Positions 1-8,084 of a stretch of DNA of 64,000 nucleotides are shown piece after piece. The DNA is from Geodermatophilus sp. TF02-6 (GTDB taxonomy: Bacteria > Actinomycetota > Actinomycetes > Mycobacteriales > Geodermatophilaceae). The notes under the pieces are model-generated. The model searched no databases, was not told the origin of the DNA, and worked only from the letters and a program-made list of their open reading frames with translations. Both the position numbers and the translations under genes were made by a program. Positions within the stretch are counted from its first letter, which is position 1. Every line of letters begins with the position of its first letter. The stretch lies in the NCBI RefSeq assembly GCF_003319115.1, contig NZ_QOHF01000008.1:1-64000 (forward strand), written 5' to 3'.

Positions 1-2
1 AC

Positions 3-68
3 CTCGCCAGCGCCCAACGCCGGGCCGGCTGGCGCGCCGGCAGCGCCCACGCCAGCATCACCGCGGCA
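3..68 (+). other. possible 3' end of a gene running in from upstream
   Basis: One plus-strand frame is open from the window edge and stops with TGA at 66-68, giving about 21 residues rich in Ala and Arg that end in ASITAA. That could be the C-terminus of a gene that begins outside the window, but too little is present to name a family, and an open stretch this short is expected by chance at this GC level. Confidence 0.2.
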
Positions 69-454
69 TGATCATCGTTGGTCTGGGCAGGTCAAGCCGC
101 TCATTCCGGACTTTGCCTCGACCCTGCTGGGCGGCGGGGTTGAGAAGAGCCTGGCCGCGGAGGCGGCCGACCGATTGCCGGCCTTCCGCGGCCAACTGTA
201 TGGATGCTTGGGCCGGCGGGGCGATGAGCTGCTTGTCTCCATCTACAACAGCGGAGCCTGAGCGACCCACACGCCGGCAGCCGGCCCCGACCCACAAGCC
301 AAACCTCAATCGGGAACATCGCCGGACGGGGTACGTATCCCCCGGACGCCGTCCCGTAGGACCCGCCCGGTGACCGGTCCCGCGCAGGTGCCTCAACCGG
401 GACACGCTGCGGCTGATGCCGACCTGCAGACTGGGGCGAGATCTTCGGGTCTTG
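69..454. other. gap without a convincing gene
   Basis: Short open frames exist on both strands, but their translations are Arg/Pro-rich with no recognisable domain, as expected from GC-rich non-coding DNA. I see no tRNA, hairpin or promoter that I would defend here. Confidence 0.5.
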
Positions 455-620
455 TCACACCGGCCGACTCGCGACCGGCGTCAGGAGCGCACGGCAACGG
501 GCGCTGAACGGGAGGCCGATGGTCTCCTCGTCCGCCCCTGCCCGTCGGGCACGCGTAGCGAACTCGGCGGCTGCCTGGTGCGCGTCGGCGGGCGATGACG
601 TCGAAGTCGAAGGCGCCCAT
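455..620 (-). pseudogene. small helical ORF, third gene of the XRE/nucleotidyltransferase operon, frameshifted
   Basis: An ATG at 620-618 overlaps the stop of the nucleotidyltransferase gene (ATGA), the normal sign of translational coupling. The first residues read MGAFDFDVIA; this frame then degenerates into Arg/Pro-rich sequence. Removing one C near 590 restores a sensible frame (ADAHQAAAEFATRARRAG, then EETIGLPF) that ends in TGA at 455-457, giving about 54 residues. The restored protein would be a short, mostly helical, charged peptide of unknown function. Either a real one-base insertion has broken it or there is a sequencing error. Its position suggests an accessory of the upstream pair. 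Confidence 0.4.
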
Positions 621-1228
621 CAGTCGTGCTCGACACCCGGTTCGCCGTCAATGTCCTGGCGGCGCTGCACTTGGGCGCGGGCTGCGGCGATGCGCTCGGC
701 GGCGGTCGGCTTGCTCTTCGGCGTGGCGGCGGCCTTCTGGGCCGGCGCCGGAAAGCTGCCCGGAGCCGGGTTGCCGGCGAGCCGGTAGAGCTCGGGAAGA
801 GCTTGGAGGTCCTTGAGGCGCGCGGCGGTCTCCTTGGACTTGATGACGTCATCGAGTGCAGCGATCCGCACCTGCAACCGGCCGACGGTGTGCATCGTCG
901 ACCGGTCGATCAGGTCGTCGTAGCCGTTTTCGAAGGCCGCCGGCCGGATGGCCAGATCCAGGTCACCGTGGTCGGTCTGCAGATTGAGCATCCGGACACC
1001 AGCCAGCGACTCGCCGGAGACGTCGAAGCGGAAGCCGTCCGGGTTGGCGACCGAGCGGATGCGCGCGCCCAACTCGCGCAGCGCGGACGCCAGCCGGTCG
1101 AGGTTGTCTCGGGTGGTGCGCGGCGTGACGTCGACGTCGCTGGTGGGTCGGGCCGCCCCGTGCAGCCGGGCGGCGTAGCCGCCGACGACGACGAACTCCA
1201 CGTCGTGCCGCTCGAGCACGGCCAGCAC
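620..1228 (-). CDS. MNT-fold nucleotidyltransferase (AbiEii/DUF6036-like), putative toxin component
   Basis: About 202 residues from the chosen GTG. The N-terminal part has the minimal nucleotidyltransferase signature: a GG motif (VVVGGYAARLHGAARP) followed by the metal-binding acidic pair in SDVDV. Enzymes of this fold transfer nucleotides to RNA or protein, and several act as toxins (AbiEii, MenT). The C-terminal third is Lys/Ala/Arg-rich and looks disordered. The gene lies 44 nt downstream of an XRE-type regulator on the same strand, and a coupled small ORF follows it. The start is uncertain: homology-like sequence (FDAEP) reaches slightly upstream of this GTG but no ATG/GTG is available there, so GTG at 1219 is also possible. 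The toxin role is inference from family and pairing. Confidence 0.72.
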   Translation of the reverse strand: MLAVLERHDVEFVVVGGYAARLHGAARPTSDVDVTPRTTRDNLDRLASALRELGARIRSVANPDGFRFDVSGESLAGVRMLNLQTDHGDLDLAIRPAAFENGYDDLIDRSTMHTVGRLQVRIAALDDVIKSKETAARLKDLQALPELYRLAGNPAPGSFPAPAQKAAATPKSKPTAAERIAAARAQVQRRQDIDGEPGVEHD

Positions 1229-1272
1229 CGGCTCGGCGTCGAAGGACTGCCCGGGGGCCCCGGTCGGCCAGG

Positions 1273-1626
1273 CTAGGCGGGCCGGGCATGGGTGAACGCC
1301 TCCACCGTGGCGTCGTGCTGGGCGTCGATGCGAGCGCGCTGCTCGGGACTGGCGGCGGCGTGGCGGGCGTCGAGGACGTCGTCGTGGTCGTCGTAGGGCT
1401 CCAGCCGGGTGCGCAGCTCCAGGTCGACGGCGGCGAGCAGCCGGTCCAGCATCGGGAAGCTGGGCTGCCGCTGACCGTTCTCGATCTTCGAGATCGTGGA
1501 CGCGGGCACGCCGGCCCGGCGGGCCAGCTCGGCCTGGCTCACGCCGGTCTTGATCCGGGCGAGCTTGAGGACGTTCCCGGCGAACGCCTGCGCATCCCGA
1601 GTCCGCTTCGGTCCCCTGACTGCCAC
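1273..1626 (-). CDS. XRE-family helix-turn-helix regulator
   Basis: 117 residues from GTG 1626-1624. Residues about 17-70 form a Cro/C1-type HTH: LKLARIKTGVSQAELARRAG, then VPASTISKIENGQ, the canonical recognition helix. The tail DLELRTRLEPYDDHDD and following residues is typical of small actinobacterial XRE proteins that travel with nucleotidyltransferases. The chosen GTG has no Shine-Dalgarno site, but a TAAGGT -10 box lies 10 nt upstream, so the message is probably (near-)leaderless. A perfect inverted repeat covers that -10 box, suggesting that the protein represses its own operon. It is probably the antitoxin/regulator of the nucleotidyltransferase downstream. Confidence 0.85.
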   Translation of the reverse strand: MAVRGPKRTRDAQAFAGNVLKLARIKTGVSQAELARRAGVPASTISKIENGQRQPSFPMLDRLLAAVDLELRTRLEPYDDHDDVLDARHAAASPEQRARIDAQHDATVEAFTHARPA

Positions 1627-1636
1627 GACCCAACGA

Positions 1637-1650
1637 TACCTTATCAGGTA
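1637..1650 (-). promoter_or_regulatory. operator palindrome over the -10 box of the XRE gene
   Basis: TACCTTATCAGGTA is a 5-bp-arm perfect inverted repeat (TACCT/AGGTA, 4-bp spacer). On the minus strand it contains TAAGGT, a good actinobacterial -10 box, 10 nt before the GTG start at 1626. A repressor bound here would block RNA polymerase directly. The XRE protein encoded immediately downstream is the natural candidate. Confidence 0.6.
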
Positions 1651-1889
1651 CGAAGGGCCGTGTCGGTCTTGGCGAGGCGACCCCGCACGACTCCTGAACG
1701 AGCGCACGCCGCAGGGCCGGCACCCGAGGTCTCACAGGGTGGTCCGAGGTCCGCCTCCACGTGGTGAGCGGGCTGACCTGCCTCCCCACGCACACTCCCT
1801 CGGCGTTCCCCCATGACCACCGCACAACTGAGCACGACCACAACCTCGTTGTCCGGATCCGGCCACACCGAGCTCCGGGTAGACGTCGG

Positions 1890-2246
1890 TCAGCACAGCG
1901 GGATCACCGTGGCGCCGAGAATGCGTGCGCGGGCGTCGGTGGCGTGACCGTCGCAGAAGTCGATCCGGTCGCCGTCGGCGTCGATGACGCGGTGGGTGAC
2001 CGGTTCGGCACACGGCTCACCGAGTCGGTCGTGAAACCAGCGGCGGAGGCAATCAGAGGCGGTGCACCAGCAGCGCCCCGCGGTGGACCGCAGCGTCGCG
2101 CCGTGCTCGGGGCAGACGCCCCACGGCACGGGGCAAGCGTCGGTCCGCCGGGCGGCCAGTCGGGTGAGCTCGTCGGCGGTGTCCAGCAGCTCCTCGGCGG
2201 CGCTGTGCAGAGGGCCACAGCCGTGGCAGCGATGAAGCGGTCCCAC
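1890..2246 (-). CDS. small zinc-ribbon-like protein of unknown function
   Basis: 118 residues from GTG 2246. Cysteine and histidine pairs are spaced like a metal-binding fold: CPEHG (about residue 45), CWC followed by C six residues later, then CAEPVTH and CDGHATDARARI near the C-terminus. This style (CPEHG, CWCT, EPVTH, CxGHA) belongs to a conserved but uncharacterised actinobacterial family, judging from memory rather than a search. The first 12 residues overlap the frame of the broken PIN toxin upstream and are probably not native; the conserved-looking part starts near SAAEELLDTADEL. A deletion may have removed the original start. Confidence 0.6.
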   Translation of the reverse strand: MGPLHRCHGCGPLHSAAEELLDTADELTRLAARRTDACPVPWGVCPEHGATLRSTAGRCWCTASDCLRRWFHDRLGEPCAEPVTHRVIDADGDRIDFCDGHATDARARILGATVIPLC

Positions 2247-2550
2247 GGATCGCCGAGCGCGTCCCGGGGATCTGCCGGAACGCCGCCGCGATGTCCAGGG
2301 TGACCGGCTCGGCCTCGAGCGGGGAATCCGGATCGCGAAGCAGCCCGAGGACCTGATCCAGCTGGTCGTCGGTGAACGTCCCCCGCGTGCGGATCACGTA
2401 CCAGAGGTCGACGACCGAGGCGACGGAGACGGCGATGCCGTCGGTCGATTCCGCCTCCTCCAGCGCGGCGAGCGCAGCCGAGGAGAGTCGGCGGTCCGGG
2501 TCGTCGAGCAGGTACCAGACCAGCGCGTGAGTATCCGCGACGACCCTCAC
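2207..2550 (-). pseudogene. VapC-like PIN-domain toxin, frameshifted and C-terminally truncated
   Basis: The GTG at 2550-2548 overlaps the antitoxin stop (GTGA). Residues 1-60 are a good PIN domain start: VVADTHALVWYLLDDP with the first catalytic Asp, then VSVASVVDLWYVI with the second acidic region. After AAFRQIP the frame breaks; one base missing from a C-run near 2285 would restore RDALGDPWDRFIAATAVAL, which carries the third acidic site (GDPWDRFI). Homology then stops abruptly and the sequence runs into the zinc-ribbon gene, so the usual last 25-30 residues are absent. Two independent lesions argue for an inactive toxin. PIN proteins of this type are RNases neutralised by a VapB. Confidence 0.75.
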
Positions 2551-2843
2551 CGGGTCGCTGGGCCCCAAGCGCCGCCCTCACGGTAGCGATCGGCCGAGTC
2601 CCGGGCCGCGGCGTCGCTGGCGGCCTCGAAGTCTTCTGTACTCGGCGCAGGCCCCGAGCCGACCAGGGCTCCCCGCACAGAGCGACGGCGCTCGGCGGCC
2701 CGGGCCGGTCCGACGGGCACGACGCTCAGCTGGGTGCCGGGCTCGACGCCCAAGCGAGCGAGTTGCGCGGCGTCGACGACGCCGGAGCCGTCAGCGCCGA
2801 CCACCAGGTCCAGGACCTCGGGCTGCCGCTCGGCGGAAGACAT
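2547..2843 (-). CDS. VapB-like antitoxin
   Basis: 98 residues from ATG 2843. The N-terminal part (VLDLVVGADGSGVVDAAQL, then GVEPGTQLSVVP) resembles an AbrB/MazE-type swapped-hairpin DNA-binding domain. The C-terminal helix, containing EDFEAASDAAARDSADRYR, is the sort of toxin-wrapping tail seen in VapB proteins. Its stop overlaps the vapC start. With vapC broken, this is probably an orphan antitoxin that may still bind its own promoter. Upstream, 2844-3096 holds no gene that I can see. Confidence 0.7.
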   Translation of the reverse strand: MSSAERQPEVLDLVVGADGSGVVDAAQLARLGVEPGTQLSVVPVGPARAAERRRSVRGALVGSGPAPSTEDFEAASDAAARDSADRYREGGAWGPATR

Positions 2844-3096
2844 GATCGAAGAGCAGCCCGGCAGACGCGCGCGCTCGGGGACGACGAGCGAGTCCGGCGA
2901 GTCTGCGCCCGCCTGGGCCGCCGACCCGGCTGGACGTGACGTCCGCCGGGGTCGGCTCCCACACCACCGGAGGAACGGTCGGGGTCTCGCCCACGTCGGC
3001 ACTCCTCCTGCGGCGGCGGTGCGGTCGTCGGGATGGTGCACCCCCGTCGCCCTCGTCGGGGCACCGCGCGTCCCCGTCGACCCCGCCGGGACGCGC

Positions 3097-4317
3097 TCAC
3101 AGCACCAGCTGGTGCTCCTCGCCGGTGAGCCACTCGAGGACGACGATGCTGGCGTCGTCCTGGAGCTGGTCGGCCTGGTGGGTGACCACGCGGCGCATGA
3201 GACGCCGGACCGTCTCCGGAGCCGGGTCGCCGGCCGCGGTGGCGGCGGAGACGAAGTCGGCCAGGCGCTGCTCGCCGAAGAACTCGCCCTGCGGTGAGCG
3301 GGCCTCGGTGATGCCGTCGGTGTAGAGCAGCAGCCGGTCGCCCGGCTCCAGGCGGGTCTCGCAGCAGGCCGGCTTGCCCTCCTGCAGGCCCAGCGGGCGG
3401 CTGGGCGGGCAGGACGGCGGTCGCACGAGTGCCGAGCCGCGCAGGATGAGCGGCACGGGATGTCCCGCGTTGATCCACCGCAGCCGGCCGGTGTCGATGT
3501 CGAGCCGGGCGATCACGGCGGTGGCGAACCGGCTGCCGGGGAACTGGTCGGCGATGGCGTCGTTGACCGCGCGGGCGATCTCCGGCAGGTCGAGCACGTT
3601 GCGCCGGGCGTGGCGGTAGGCGCCCACCGCGACGCTGGCCAGCACCGCGGCCGGGAGCCCGTGGCCGACGGAGTCGAGCACCATCAGGTCGGCCGCGCTG
3701 CCGTTGACCGCGTAGTCGAAGGTGTCCCCACCGATGTCGTAGGCCGGTTCCAGGCCGCCGGTGATGACCACCCGCTCCGTGCCGAAGGTCAGCGGCGGCA
3801 ACAGGTCCCACTGGATCTCCGCGGCCAGCGAGAGGGTCTTGCGCCGGCGCAGGCGGGCGAAGACGTCGCTGTAGGCGCTCTCGACCACGACCAGCTCGGC
3901 GGTGAGCGACACCAGCGCCTGCAGGTCCCGCTCGAGCTCTGCTCCCGGCGGGCCGGGGAGGACGGCCTCGACCACCCCGAGCCGCTCCACCCCGTCGAGC
4001 AGTGGGAGCCACAGCCGGTGACCGCGCGGGCCCCCGGTGCTGGGCACCACCTCCACCCGCCGGAAGGCACGGCCGGCCATGGTGCCCTCGATCGGCAGCT
4101 CCTGGCGGGCCGGGACCCCCTCCCCGGTCAACGGCAGCAGCGTGGCCTGCTCGTAGTCGGCCAGGTAGACGACCAGCTCCGAGGCGCCCATCTGTCGGGC
4201 GAAGTCGGCGACGACGGCGGCGAGGCGATCAGCGGTGAGCAGGTGCGAGGCGTGCAGCAACGAGTGCAGCGGCGTGTCCACGGACGAGGGCTCCTGCAGG
4301 TCACGGACGACGGACAC
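3097..4317 (-). CDS. GAF-like sensor with SpoIIE/PP2C serine phosphatase domain
   Basis: 406 residues. The first 160 residues look like a GAF-type sensory module (LVVYLADYEQATLLPLTGEG and onward). The linker RRKTLSLAAEIQWDLLPPL is the typical helix before a RsbU/SpoIIE phosphatase. The phosphatase follows from about 180 to 400, with metal-binding acidic residues in GGDTFDYAV, DSVGHGLPAA, LLLYTDGITEAR and DDASIVVLEW. Such enzymes dephosphorylate STAS-domain anti-anti-sigma factors in partner-switching stress control. No RsbW kinase is next to it; a STAS protein lies far away in this window (54.1 kb), so any link is speculative. It is transcribed alone. Confidence 0.88.
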   Translation of the reverse strand: MSVVRDLQEPSSVDTPLHSLLHASHLLTADRLAAVVADFARQMGASELVVYLADYEQATLLPLTGEGVPARQELPIEGTMAGRAFRRVEVVPSTGGPRGHRLWLPLLDGVERLGVVEAVLPGPPGAELERDLQALVSLTAELVVVESAYSDVFARLRRRKTLSLAAEIQWDLLPPLTFGTERVVITGGLEPAYDIGGDTFDYAVNGSAADLMVLDSVGHGLPAAVLASVAVGAYRHARRNVLDLPEIARAVNDAIADQFPGSRFATAVIARLDIDTGRLRWINAGHPVPLILRGSALVRPPSCPPSRPLGLQEGKPACCETRLEPGDRLLLYTDGITEARSPQGEFFGEQRLADFVSAATAAGDPAPETVRRLMRRVVTHQADQLQDDASIVVLEWLTGEEHQLVL

Positions 4318-4401
4318 GGCAGGTTAGACCGCCGTCCCCCGGGCCGGGCACCTCGGCGCTGCGAGCTGCGACCTCCGTCGTGCCGGTCGGGATCCGCGAC
4401 C

Positions 4402-4896
4402 TCAGGACCGACCGTGTCGGGCGCGGGCCTCGGCGAGCACGCGGACCGCCACCTCCCGCCCGTCCTGCCCCTCGTCGGTCGTCGTGGTGCCGTCGTCGAG
4501 CTGCTTGTAGACGGCGAAGAAGTGGCCGATCTCCCGGGCGACGTGGCCGGGGAGTTCGGCGAGGTCGGTGACGTCCTCGTAGGCGGGTTCGCCGAGCGGG
4601 ACGCAGAGCAGCTTGGCCTCGCGCCCGGTGGACGTCCCGATCCAGGCCACCCCGATCACTCGGGAGGCGACCCAGACGCCCGGGAAGGTCGGCTCGTCGA
4701 GCAGGACCAGCGCGTCGAGGGGCTCGCCGTCCTCCCCTTGCGTCTCCGGCACGAACCCGTAATCGGCGGGGAAGGCGACGGCACCGAGGATGCGCCGGTC
4801 GAGCCGCACGACGCCGCGCTCGTCGTCGAACTCGTACTTGTTGCGGCTGCCCCGCGGCGTCTCGACGACCACGTCCAACCGGTCGGACTCGCTCAC
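4402..4896 (-). CDS. ppa: inorganic pyrophosphatase (family I)
   Basis: 164 residues, the usual length for a bacterial soluble PPase. The substrate/metal site DGEPLDALVLLDEP carries the D-x-E/D-P-x-D-A signature, and ADYGFVPET and VYKQLDDG are other conserved blocks. It hydrolyses pyrophosphate to two phosphates, pulling biosynthetic reactions forward, in the cytoplasm. It is flanked on the same strand by the channel protein upstream and the PP2C protein downstream, with gaps of about 80 nt, so it could be its own unit. The ATG at 4896 fits the family N-terminus (LDVVVETPRGSRNKYEFD). Confidence 0.95.
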   Translation of the reverse strand: MSESDRLDVVVETPRGSRNKYEFDDERGVVRLDRRILGAVAFPADYGFVPETQGEDGEPLDALVLLDEPTFPGVWVASRVIGVAWIGTSTGREAKLLCVPLGEPAYEDVTDLAELPGHVAREIGHFFAVYKQLDDGTTTTDEGQDGREVAVRVLAEARARHGRS

Positions 4897-4981
4897 ACCG
4901 CGCCCCTACCCACTCCCGGACGCCGGGACCCCGTGCCCGGCCGCACCGCGGTGAGACGGTGGTCGTCGAGCGGCGTGTTCC

Positions 4982-6826
4982 TCAGGACGGCGTCGGCGCG
5001 GTCGGCCGCGGCGCCGGCTCCCCGGACGACACGGGGGCGCGGGTGAGCTTGCGCCAGATCCAGCTCGACGGGATCCGCCGGCCGGTGAGCACGTACTCGC
5101 GGACGGCGTCCACCACCAGCGTCGTCCCCAGCGCGCGGCGAGCCGCGGACCAGCCGGCGAGCAGCAGCTCGTCGTCGGGGCGGAGGACGACGTCGCCGTC
5201 CGGCGCGAGCAGGGCCTCGCCGCCCCGCAGGATCAGCAGCACGATCGCGTGCAGGTGTTCGTCGCGGTCCTCGGGGTTGCGCAGCAGGTCGCCGAGGCGG
5301 GTCGTGCCCGGCGCCAGCCAGCCGGTGAGCGCCGGCGCCTCGGTGGCGGTCAGCCGGACCTTCCACAGCGCCTGCAGCTGCGGGCCGCACAGCCCGGTGA
5401 GCCGGTCCACCAGCGCGGCGGCCCACGCGTCGCCGCGAGCGGGCATCTCGCGCAGGAACCGCCACAGCAGCGGCGTCGACAGCTGCGCGTACACCTCGTG
5501 CGCGATCACCTCGGTCGGCACCAGCAGCGCGTCGGCCTCCATCGCCGCGAACAGCGGCGCGTTGGCCGGCCGGTTCTGCCGGGCGGCGACGAACAGCGAC
5601 GGGTTGGCCCGGCGCGCCGCAGCCACCAGCGACAGGTTCGCGGTGTCGTTGTCGGTGCCGGCGACGAAGCCGGTCGCGTCCTCGAGGCCGGCCTCGGCGA
5701 GGGCGCCGGGGTGGGAGCCGTCCAGGACCAGCAGGCCGTCGGCCTCGGCGTCCTGCGGAGCGGTGTCGACGACGGTGACCCGGATCCCCTCGGCGCGCAG
5801 GTCGCGGGTCAGCTCGCGGCCCAGCCGGCCGTAGCCGCAGACCACCCAGCGGCCGCTGTGGGGCGGCGTGCCGCGGGGCGGGAGGTCGGCCCCCGGCCCG
5901 GCCTCCAGCCAGGTCAGCAGCTGGTAGGAGGCCGGCGCCCGCAGGGCCAGGCGCAGGTGGTCGCCGAAGCGGTCGAAGGGGTCGACCACGTCCGGCGACC
6001 CGAAGGCCCGCATCCGCTCGGCCATGGCGCGCGAGGTGGCGCGGGCGATGACCGGCAGGTCGGGGCGCAGCAGCGCGGCGGCCATGACGACGCCGAGGTT
6101 GGCCTCCTCGTCGTCGGTGAGCGCCACCACCGCCTCGCAGCACGGGTGGTCCAGGCCGGCGACGGCCAGGTGACCGGGGTCGCGGGCGTCGGCGGCCAGC
6201 CCGGGGACGTCGGCGTGGTAGGAGCCGAGCTCCAGGGCGTCGATCCGCTCGCCGTCGAGGTCGAGGACGACGAACCGGCGGCCCAGCGCATCCAGCGCCT
6301 GCCCGAGCAGCTCCCCCGCCCGCCCGTGCCCGGCCACGAGCACGAACGGCTCCCGCAGCCGGGCGACCTTGCGGGAGAAGTGCTGCAGCGCCAGCGCGGA
6401 GCGGAACGCCCGGTCCTGCAGCAGGGCCAGCAGCGACCCGATGGCGTAGGCCCAGCCGATCACGGTCAGGTAGATCGAGATCGTCACCCACATCCGCTGG
6501 TTGTAGGTGAACGGGTACGGGATCTCGCCGAAGCCGATCGTCGAGGCCGTGTAGCTCATGACGTAGAACGCGTCGAAGAAGCCCATCCGCCAGGGCCGGC
6601 CCTCGGTGTCCTGGCCGGGGATCAGGGTCAGCCCCAGCACGGTGACGGCGAAGATGACGATCAGCACGATCAGCGGGGTCCGCATCCGCCGCAGCACCAG
6701 GAAGATCGTCGCCGAGGCCTGGGCCGCCGACGCGGCGGCGGCGCGCAGCGTGGCCCGGCGCACCCGCCGCTCGTCGTCCTCCCGCCCCAGGAGGCTGCGC
6801 CACATGGTGAGCAGGGGGATGGTCAC
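4982..6826 (-). CDS. two-pore-style K+ channel with tandem TrkA-N (RCK) domains
   Basis: 614 residues from GTG 6826, chosen because GGAGG lies 6 nt upstream and the upstream stop sits just before it. Two membrane segments (about 40-60 and 115-135) flank a pore loop with the filter-like TIGFGEIPYPFT. Two NAD-binding TrkA-N modules follow (FVLVAGHGRAGELL and WVVCGYGRLGRELT), the second followed by a TrkA-C-like end. This is the layout of RCK-gated K+ channels such as MthK-like proteins, in the plasma membrane. The gene follows the DUF6394 gene with a 13-nt gap, so the two are probably co-transcribed and may work together. The filter GFGE rather than GYGD is unusual, but similar sequences occur in NAD-binding channel relatives. 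Confidence 0.85.
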   Translation of the reverse strand: MTIPLLTMWRSLLGREDDERRVRRATLRAAAASAAQASATIFLVLRRMRTPLIVLIVIFAVTVLGLTLIPGQDTEGRPWRMGFFDAFYVMSYTASTIGFGEIPYPFTYNQRMWVTISIYLTVIGWAYAIGSLLALLQDRAFRSALALQHFSRKVARLREPFVLVAGHGRAGELLGQALDALGRRFVVLDLDGERIDALELGSYHADVPGLAADARDPGHLAVAGLDHPCCEAVVALTDDEEANLGVVMAAALLRPDLPVIARATSRAMAERMRAFGSPDVVDPFDRFGDHLRLALRAPASYQLLTWLEAGPGADLPPRGTPPHSGRWVVCGYGRLGRELTRDLRAEGIRVTVVDTAPQDAEADGLLVLDGSHPGALAEAGLEDATGFVAGTDNDTANLSLVAAARRANPSLFVAARQNRPANAPLFAAMEADALLVPTEVIAHEVYAQLSTPLLWRFLREMPARGDAWAAALVDRLTGLCGPQLQALWKVRLTATEAPALTGWLAPGTTRLGDLLRNPEDRDEHLHAIVLLILRGGEALLAPDGDVVLRPDDELLLAGWSAARRALGTTLVVDAVREYVLTGRRIPSSWIWRKLTRAPVSSGEPAPRPTAPTPS

Positions 6827-6839
6827 GACCTGCCTCCGA

Positions 6840-7226
6840 TCACCCGCGGTGGAACGAGACCGTCTCCACGACGAGCAGGACGACGGAGACGAGGTTGGCC
6901 AGCAGCGCACCACCGGACAGCGACACGACGCTCGCCGTCCACGCCGGGGTCATCCCCGCGGAGGAGACGTACTCGGCGTAGCCGTACAACAGCGAGGCGC
7001 CGATGAGCTGGAGGTCGGCGACCAGGCTCGTGGACAGGTGCACCGCCCCGAGCTGGGTGCGGTCGCCGAACTTCAGCACGGTCGCGATGAAGCTGACGAC
7101 GACGGCGGCGAACAGCTCGTAGTGGTTGTGCAGGGCCGGATCGCTGATGTCGCCGATGAAGAAGCCGAAGTTCAGGGTGGCGGCGAGCAGGACGAAGAAG
7201 CCGAAGACGACCTTCTCCAGGTTCAC
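6840..7226 (-). CDS. DUF6394 family membrane protein
   Basis: 128 residues from GTG 7226 with GGGAGGG just upstream. The N-terminus VNLEKVVFGFFVLLAATLNF matches what I remember of the DUF6394 family. There are four hydrophobic segments (about 5-24, 38-52, 66-84, 98-124), so it is a small integral membrane protein. It stands directly before the K+ channel/TrkA-N gene, and in related genomes DUF6394 proteins are found beside such channels (recollection). A role as channel subunit or partner is a reasonable inference; no catalytic motif is visible. Confidence 0.8.
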   Translation of the reverse strand: MNLEKVVFGFFVLLAATLNFGFFIGDISDPALHNHYELFAAVVVSFIATVLKFGDRTQLGAVHLSTSLVADLQLIGASLLYGYAEYVSSAGMTPAWTASVVSLSGGALLANLVSVVLLVVETVSFHRG

Positions 7227-7642
7227 CCGGCCCTCCCGACGTCGGCTCCGCGCGCTCCCGGATCCCGGAGCGGGACCAGAGCATCCCCTCGGGCGCCGCC
7301 CCGCGCTACCGGCCACGCTGCCGCCGGCCCGGCGACGGTGCGGCGGGGCCGGCCGCGGTGACCCCGCGACCGGCCCCGCCGATCCCCCTCGGCCGGTCGC
7401 ACCGTCCCCCTCGGTGCTCCCGGTCGCCCGCCCCGGCGACGCCGTCCCCCACGGCGTCGCCGGTTCGGACCGGCCGGCGGCTCCGTCCCCCCGTGCGATG
7501 GAGACGCCGGCTGTCCGTGGTGCAGGTCGCCGGCGGTGTGCCGGCGACGGGGACGACTCTGCCGGCCGATCCACAGCCGGCCCGCCAGGGAGCCGCAAGG
7601 AACCCGCAAGAAACCGGTTGAGGGCCTCCCTACCGTCGAGCC
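7227..7642. other. 416-bp divergent intergenic region
   Basis: This lies between the minus-strand DUF6394 gene and the plus-strand hypothetical gene. It is very GC-rich with C-runs and no convincing ORF. It must contain the two divergent promoters, but I could not pick a -35/-10 pair with confidence. Confidence 0.4.
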
Positions 7643-8005
7643 ATGACCCGCACCGGGCGGCTGGAGCCGGTCCACCGCGAGGAGGACGGCGAACTCGTGG
7701 GCTACGTCAGCGCGCAACGGCGCGACGACGCCGACGTGTGGGTCGCCCGTGCGCTCTTCGGCTCCGTGCTGCGGGTCTTCCCCGGCCGGGAGGAGGCGGC
7801 GGAGTTCCTGCGCCGCCTCGGCCTGCCGCTGCTGGCCGAGCGCTGGTGGTACCGACCGTCGGAGGGGACGGCGGAGCGGCCCACCTCGCTCGTCGAGGCG
7901 CGGCTGGGCGCGGTCACCGTCCGGTTCGGCCACGACCCGCGCGACACCGCTGTCCTCAGCGGGGCCGAGTTGGACCGGCTGCGCCTGCACGAGGGCACGG
8001 CCTGA
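7643..8005 (+). CDS. hypothetical protein, 120 aa
   Basis: The ORF starts at ATG 7643 and encodes an acidic/basic mixed soluble protein with no signal peptide or membrane segment. Visible features are GELVGYVSAQRRDD near the N-terminus, a Trp-Trp pair in AERWWYRPSEG, and VTVRFGHDPRD near the C-terminus. I do not recognise a named domain, though the shape resembles small conserved actinobacterial proteins. It is the first plus-strand gene before the ABC exporter genes and may have its own promoter in the preceding 400 bp. Confidence 0.6.
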   Translation: MTRTGRLEPVHREEDGELVGYVSAQRRDDADVWVARALFGSVLRVFPGREEAAEFLRRLGLPLLAERWWYRPSEGTAERPTSLVEARLGAVTVRFGHDPRDTAVLSGAELDRLRLHEGTA

Positions 8006-8084
8006 GCTCCTCGGGGTCCGTTCAGGGTCGGTTCCGGGCGCTCCCGGATGTCCCCGGCGGCCGCCGGCCGAGAGCCTCGGCGTC

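Noticed and set aside
1-454. Short plus- and minus-strand ORFs near the window start
   Set aside because: Arg/Pro-rich translations without domains or ribosome sites; more likely chance frames.
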